DNA of 9,888 bases from positions 1-9,888 of the forward strand of contig JAJYYS010000050.1 of the NCBI GenBank assembly GCA_021800745.1, read 5' to 3'. Source of the DNA: a bacterium (GTDB taxonomy: Bacteria; SZUA-79; Acidulodesulfobacterales; Acidulodesulfobacteraceae). The notes under the pieces are model-generated. The model was not told the DNA's origin. It was given only the letters and a program-made list of their open reading frames with translations, and searched no databases. A program made the position numbers and the translations under genes. Below are positions 7,159-9,888 of the stretch, piece by piece (the stretch's first letter is position 1; each line of letters opens with the position of its first letter).

Positions 7159-8400
7159 ATGAAACTTTATGAATACGAAACATACGATACCATATTTAAA
7201 AAATACGGCGTGCCTACGCCTAAATATTTAGTAGTTCAACACCCGGGACAGAATGTAGCCGACTTTGTCGAGCAGTACGGCGACGTCGTTATCAAATCTC
7301 AGGTTCTCGTCGGGAAAAGAGGTAAAGCCGGCGCCGTCAAATTTGCAAAAACGGGAGACGAAGCCAACGAACATGTGCAGGCTTTAATGGGAACCGAAGT
7401 TTACGGCGAAAAACCCGTAAGCGTAATTCTGCAGGAAAAGGCATCCATAATAAAAGAATTATACGTCAGTTTTACATATTCTTCAAAACCGAGGCGTCCG
7501 GTATTCGTAGTTTCGCTTGAAGGCGGAATGGACGTCGAGGCACAGGACCCTTCTAAAATATTTACTTTTGAAATAAATCCGCTTGAAGGACTTTTTCCTT
7601 ATAAGGTCAGAGAATATTTAACTGAAATCGGACTGGAAGATAAACCTGTATTAAGGCAGTTGTCAGAAGTTATAGCAAATATGTATAAGGGGTTTTGGAA
7701 TTCGGAAGCAAGGCTTTTAGAAGTAAATCCTTTAATTATTGCTGGAGACAAGGCAAATCCCGATAAACAGAAGATTCTCGCGATAGATGCGGTAACCATG
7801 ATAGACGACGACGCAAGAATAGCCCCTTCAAAAATATACAGCGCAAGAGGCGCAATGGGAAGGCCTCTTACGGAAAGAGAGAAAGCGGCACATTTAATAG
7901 ACAGGGACGACCATAGGGGAAAGGCAGGCTCATATGTCGAATTAGACGGAAATATCGGAATGATGACGTTCGGCGGAGGCGGTTCTACCATCACGGCCGA
8001 AACGGTTTTCGCCATAGGAATGAAGCCTGCAAATCTTACCGATATAGGCGGAAATCCGCCGGCGGAAAAAATGAACAAGATTTCAAAAATCATACTTTCA
8101 AAACCGGGATTAAAAGCGGTTTTAGTATGCGGCGGAACTGCAAGCAACACCAGAATAGACGTGACGCTCGGCGAAGGTCTGGTTTCCGCTATAGAAGAAA
8201 TGAAAAAAGACGGAACGTTCCCCGAAGGATTAATATGGGTCGTAAGAAGAAGCGGTCCCGAATATCAGAAAGGGTTAAAAATGCTTAGTGAATGTTTCGT
8301 AAAAAATAATATAGAAGGGGTTATATACGATTCCGAACTTCCGCTTACCGAAGCCCCCCAGAAACTTTATGAGATTTTAAAATCTAAAAATTTAATATAG
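7159..8400 (+). CDS. ccsA: Citryl-CoA synthetase, SucC-like (beta-type) subunit
   Basis: With the next gene product it should activate citrate to citryl-CoA using ATP and CoA, the first half of two-step citrate cleavage. The 413-residue protein has an ATP-grasp N-terminal half: start MKLYEYETYDTIFKKYGVPTP, VIKSQVLVGKRGKAGAV (44-60), and LLEVNPLI with E188 and N190. A CoA-ligase domain of the succinyl-CoA synthetase type follows (LDGNIGMMTFGGGG at 262-275, NLTDIGGNPP at 292-301). Two C-terminal blocks resemble ATP-citrate lyase rather than SucC: CGGTASNTRIDV (324-335) and VVRRSGPEYQKGL (361-373). N330 and R364 align with human ACLY N346 and R379, which bind citrate (recalled numbering). The start ATG follows GAGG by 10 bases, and ccsB follows after 32 bases. 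An automated label of succinyl-CoA ligase subunit beta would be the likely misannotation. Substrate choice is inferred from motifs and neighbours. Confidence 0.82.
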   Translation: MKLYEYETYDTIFKKYGVPTPKYLVVQHPGQNVADFVEQYGDVVIKSQVLVGKRGKAGAVKFAKTGDEANEHVQALMGTEVYGEKPVSVILQEKASIIKELYVSFTYSSKPRRPVFVVSLEGGMDVEAQDPSKIFTFEINPLEGLFPYKVREYLTEIGLEDKPVLRQLSEVIANMYKGFWNSEARLLEVNPLIIAGDKANPDKQKILAIDAVTMIDDDARIAPSKIYSARGAMGRPLTEREKAAHLIDRDDHRGKAGSYVELDGNIGMMTFGGGGSTITAETVFAIGMKPANLTDIGGNPPAEKMNKISKIILSKPGLKAVLVCGGTASNTRIDVTLGEGLVSAIEEMKKDGTFPEGLIWVVRRSGPEYQKGLKMLSECFVKNNIEGVIYDSELPLTEAPQKLYEILKSKNLI

Positions 8401-8432
8401 TTCGTTAAAAGAATTAACTGGAGATTATTCAT

Positions 8433-9437
8433 ATGAAAGGGAAAGGCACTAAATTTTTAAACGACGGCACCGGCGTTATAGTAATCGGCATTACGGGAAG
8501 AGAGGCCTCTCAGGTCGTTATAGAATCCGAAAAGTTATTCCCAGGCATAGTAAAATGCGGAGTAACTCCGGGAAAGGGCGGAACGGTTCTCAAAGAAGAA
8601 TGCCCAGTCCCCGTTTTCGATACCGTAAAAGACGCCTTAAAAGTTAAAGAATTTAAGGAGTCGGTAAATACCGGACTTATATACGTTCCTCCTACTTCCG
8701 TTCTGGATGCGGTTTACGAGCTTATTGACAACGAAATTAAACTTATGTACATAATTACCGAACATGTTCCCATCAGAGATTCCATAATAATATACGAACT
8801 TGCGAAAGAAAAAGGCGTTACCGTAGTCGGAGGAACGTCTTTAGGATGTTATGTTCCGTCGGTTGGAAGAATCGGAGCTATCGGCGGCAAAGACCCGAGT
8901 ATTGCATTTAAAGACGGTTCTATAGTCGTTCTTTCAAAAAGCGGCGGACTCACCGTTACTACTTCCGAAATGTTTAAAAGAAGGGGTTTCGGCATTTATA
9001 TGGCTCTGGCGGTCGGCGGCGATGTTATAGCCTGTACCACCTTCGCCGATGTTCTGCCTGAGCTCGAAAAAGACAAAAACGTTCAGGCATGCGTTATAAT
9101 GGGAGAGCCTGGCGGCACATACGAAGAACAGGTTGCCGAACTCGTCGCTAAAGGCGGATATACCAAGCCCTTAGCGGTGTTTGTCGCAGGAGTTTTTCAG
9201 GAGATGATGCCGGAAGGCGTTTCGTTCGGCCATGCGGGAGCAATAGTAGAAAGAGGGATGGGCAAAGCGACGAATAAGATAAAAATGCTTGAAGAAGTCG
9301 GCAAAAAAACCGGAACAATCAAGGTTGCGAAATTTTATCACGAACTCGTAAATTCATTAATTTCGCTCGGAGTCAAAAGAGACTTTGAAGATAGTTCGTC
9401 CGATAACGTCAAACCTCTTTACAGCACGTTAAAGTAA
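8433..9437 (+). CDS. ccsB: Citryl-CoA synthetase, SucD-like (alpha-type) subunit
   Basis: This is the CoA-binding and phosphohistidine-carrying partner of the preceding SucC-like subunit, 334 residues against about 290 for true SucD. The CoA-binding Rossmann start is VIGITGREASQVV (17-29), and KCGVTPGKGG (41-50) is the second family block. The active loop reads SKSGGLTVTTSEM (168-180), with SGG as in ATP-citrate lyase where SucD has SGT. E225 in MGEPGGTYEEQ and the catalytic H267 in FGHAGAIVERG are the expected phosphoryl-transfer residues. The protein ends soon after the CoA-ligase domain, without the citrate-synthase-like domain fused in AclA and ACLY; that domain is encoded separately downstream. 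The ATG is 9 bases after GGAG, with a 32-base gap from ccsA indicating coupled expression. Succinyl-CoA synthetase alpha is the alternative reading but fits the neighbours less well. Confidence 0.82.
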   Translation: MKGKGTKFLNDGTGVIVIGITGREASQVVIESEKLFPGIVKCGVTPGKGGTVLKEECPVPVFDTVKDALKVKEFKESVNTGLIYVPPTSVLDAVYELIDNEIKLMYIITEHVPIRDSIIIYELAKEKGVTVVGGTSLGCYVPSVGRIGAIGGKDPSIAFKDGSIVVLSKSGGLTVTTSEMFKRRGFGIYMALAVGGDVIACTTFADVLPELEKDKNVQACVIMGEPGGTYEEQVAELVAKGGYTKPLAVFVAGVFQEMMPEGVSFGHAGAIVERGMGKATNKIKMLEEVGKKTGTIKVAKFYHELVNSLISLGVKRDFEDSSSDNVKPLYSTLK

Positions 9438-9464
9438 ATTAAATTGCAATATAATAAAAAATTA

Positions 9465-9503
9465 CTCCTTTAGTCTCTACCGCATTTGTCGGGACTAAAG
9501 GAG
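9465..9503 (+). terminator. Intercistronic hairpin between ccsB and ccl
   Basis: CTCCTTTAGTC (9465-9475) pairs perfectly with GACTAAAGGAG (9493-9503). A G-U and a C-G pair extend it inward to a 13-base loop. The tail GTTTCGTTT is only weakly U-rich, so readthrough into ccl is likely. On the other strand the stem is followed by a better T-run, but no minus-strand gene needs it. The 3' arm contains an AGGAGG-like sequence with no useful start codon after it. The role could be attenuation or mRNA stability. Confidence 0.42.
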
Positions 9504-9550
9504 GTTTCGTTTGAAAATTTAAAATTAGAATAAAAAAGGAGCGCAAATTT

Positions 9551-9888
9551 ATGTCTGAAACTGTTTCCCAAAAAGAATGGCGCAGCGCCATTACGTCGAA
9601 TCAGGACGGCAAAATTCTTATAAGAGGCTATAATCTCGACAATTTAATAGGCAGTAAATCTTACGCCGAGGTATGCTTCCTGCTTTTAAAAGGCGAACTT
9701 CCAAATCAGAACGAAGCCAAAATGCTCGATGCAATCTTCGTTTCGTGCATAGATGCAGGCATAGCGACGCCTTCCGCCGTAGCCGCAAGAACGGTATTTT
9801 CGGGAGGAAATTCTCTTAACGCCGCCGTAGCCGCGGGAGTTCTGACTCTAGGCGATGCGCATGGAGGGGCTATAGAAAAAGCCGCCAA
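9551..9888 (+). CDS. ccl: Citryl-CoA lyase, N-terminal part (3' end outside the window)
   Basis: The frame is open from ATG 9551 to the window edge, giving 112 residues. The enzyme should split citryl-CoA into acetyl-CoA and oxaloacetate, completing two-step citrate cleavage. The protein belongs to the citrate synthase superfamily. Landmarks are KILIRGYNLDNLIG (21-34), CFLLLKGELPN (42-52), SGGNSLNAAVAAGVLTLGD (84-102) and the conserved histidine H104 in DAHGGAIE. The last segment matches the C-terminal module of human ACLY, where SGLLTIGDRFGGALDAA occurs. True citrate synthases carry a longer N-terminal region before this point, so the short N terminus favours a lyase. AAGGAG lies 9 bases before the start. 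Direct linkage to ccsA and ccsB supports the call. The catalytic C-terminal half is not visible. Confidence 0.86.
   Translation, partial: MSETVSQKEWRSAITSNQDGKILIRGYNLDNLIGSKSYAEVCFLLLKGELPNQNEAKMLDAIFVSCIDAGIATPSAVAARTVFSGGNSLNAAVAAGVLTLGDAHGGAIEKAA

Noticed and set aside
7599..8150. 183-codon open frame on the minus strand
   Set aside because: It lies wholly inside ccsA, has low-complexity composition, no recognisable motif and no SD. It is a shadow of the coding frame.
7159..9437. Ordinary succinyl-CoA synthetase sucCD
   Set aside because: The ACL-like VRRSGPEYQ and GGTASN blocks, the SGG loop and the adjacent citryl-CoA lyase gene fit citryl-CoA synthetase better. It stays as the main alternative.
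9450..9455. TATAAT after ccsB
   Set aside because: No -35 match is found at 16-18 bases, and the sequence is an AT-rich run.
9511..9522. Three-codon TTG micro-ORF after the AAAGGAGG arm
   Set aside because: It is too short to judge and easily arises by chance. The SD-like arm would be paired in the hairpin.
9551..9888. Citrate synthase gltA
   Set aside because: The N terminus is too short, and the GYNLDNLIG...LLLKGELPN...GGNSLN pattern matches citryl-CoA lyase and the ACLY C-terminal module.

Overview
The window is a stretch of bacterial chromosome, AT-leaning (about 40% GC by eye), with every gene on the + strand, short intergenic gaps and good Shine-Dalgarno (SD) sites. It contains two complete metabolic blocks, with a gene fragment at each end. 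I saw no mobile element, CRISPR array, tRNA or rRNA. No gap between genes exceeds about 115 bases. The gene content fits an anaerobic or microaerophilic, probably autotrophic bacterium. The order aminotransferase, hom, thrC, apgM-like is typical of delta-proteobacterial (Desulfobacterota-like) genomes. A lineage such as the AT-rich acidophilic 'Acidulodesulfobacterales' is possible, but that placement is a guess.

Region 1 (1-689) is the 3' part of a lipoyl synthase gene, lipA. Region 2 (742-5704) is a probable amino-acid operon: an AlaC-like aminotransferase, homoserine dehydrogenase with an ACT domain, threonine synthase, and an archaeal-type cofactor-independent phosphoglycerate mutase (ApgM) homologue. 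Hom makes homoserine and ThrC needs O-phosphohomoserine. No GHMP-type homoserine kinase is present, so the ApgM-like protein is a natural candidate for the missing kinase step.

Region 3 (5722-9888) opens with a near-consensus sigma70 promoter and an SD placed in a hairpin loop. Then follow NADP-type isocitrate dehydrogenase, a SucC-like protein, a SucD-like protein and the start of a citrate-synthase-like protein. The SucC/SucD-like pair resembles ATP-citrate lyase rather than true succinyl-CoA synthetase. With the citrate-synthase-like protein it forms the two-enzyme citrate cleavage system (citryl-CoA synthetase plus citryl-CoA lyase) of the reductive TCA cycle. Isocitrate dehydrogenase acting as a reductive carboxylase would make isocitrate from 2-oxoglutarate and CO2. 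After aconitase (not in the window), citrate would be split to acetyl-CoA and oxaloacetate. Oxaloacetate leads to aspartate and so to the substrate pool of the threonine operon.

GC-containing hairpins lie between icd and ccsA and between ccsB and ccl. They may be terminators, leaky attenuators or mRNA-processing sites that set the enzyme ratio. The most notable content is the unfused citrate cleavage module joined to icd. The probable non-orthologous homoserine kinase comes second.
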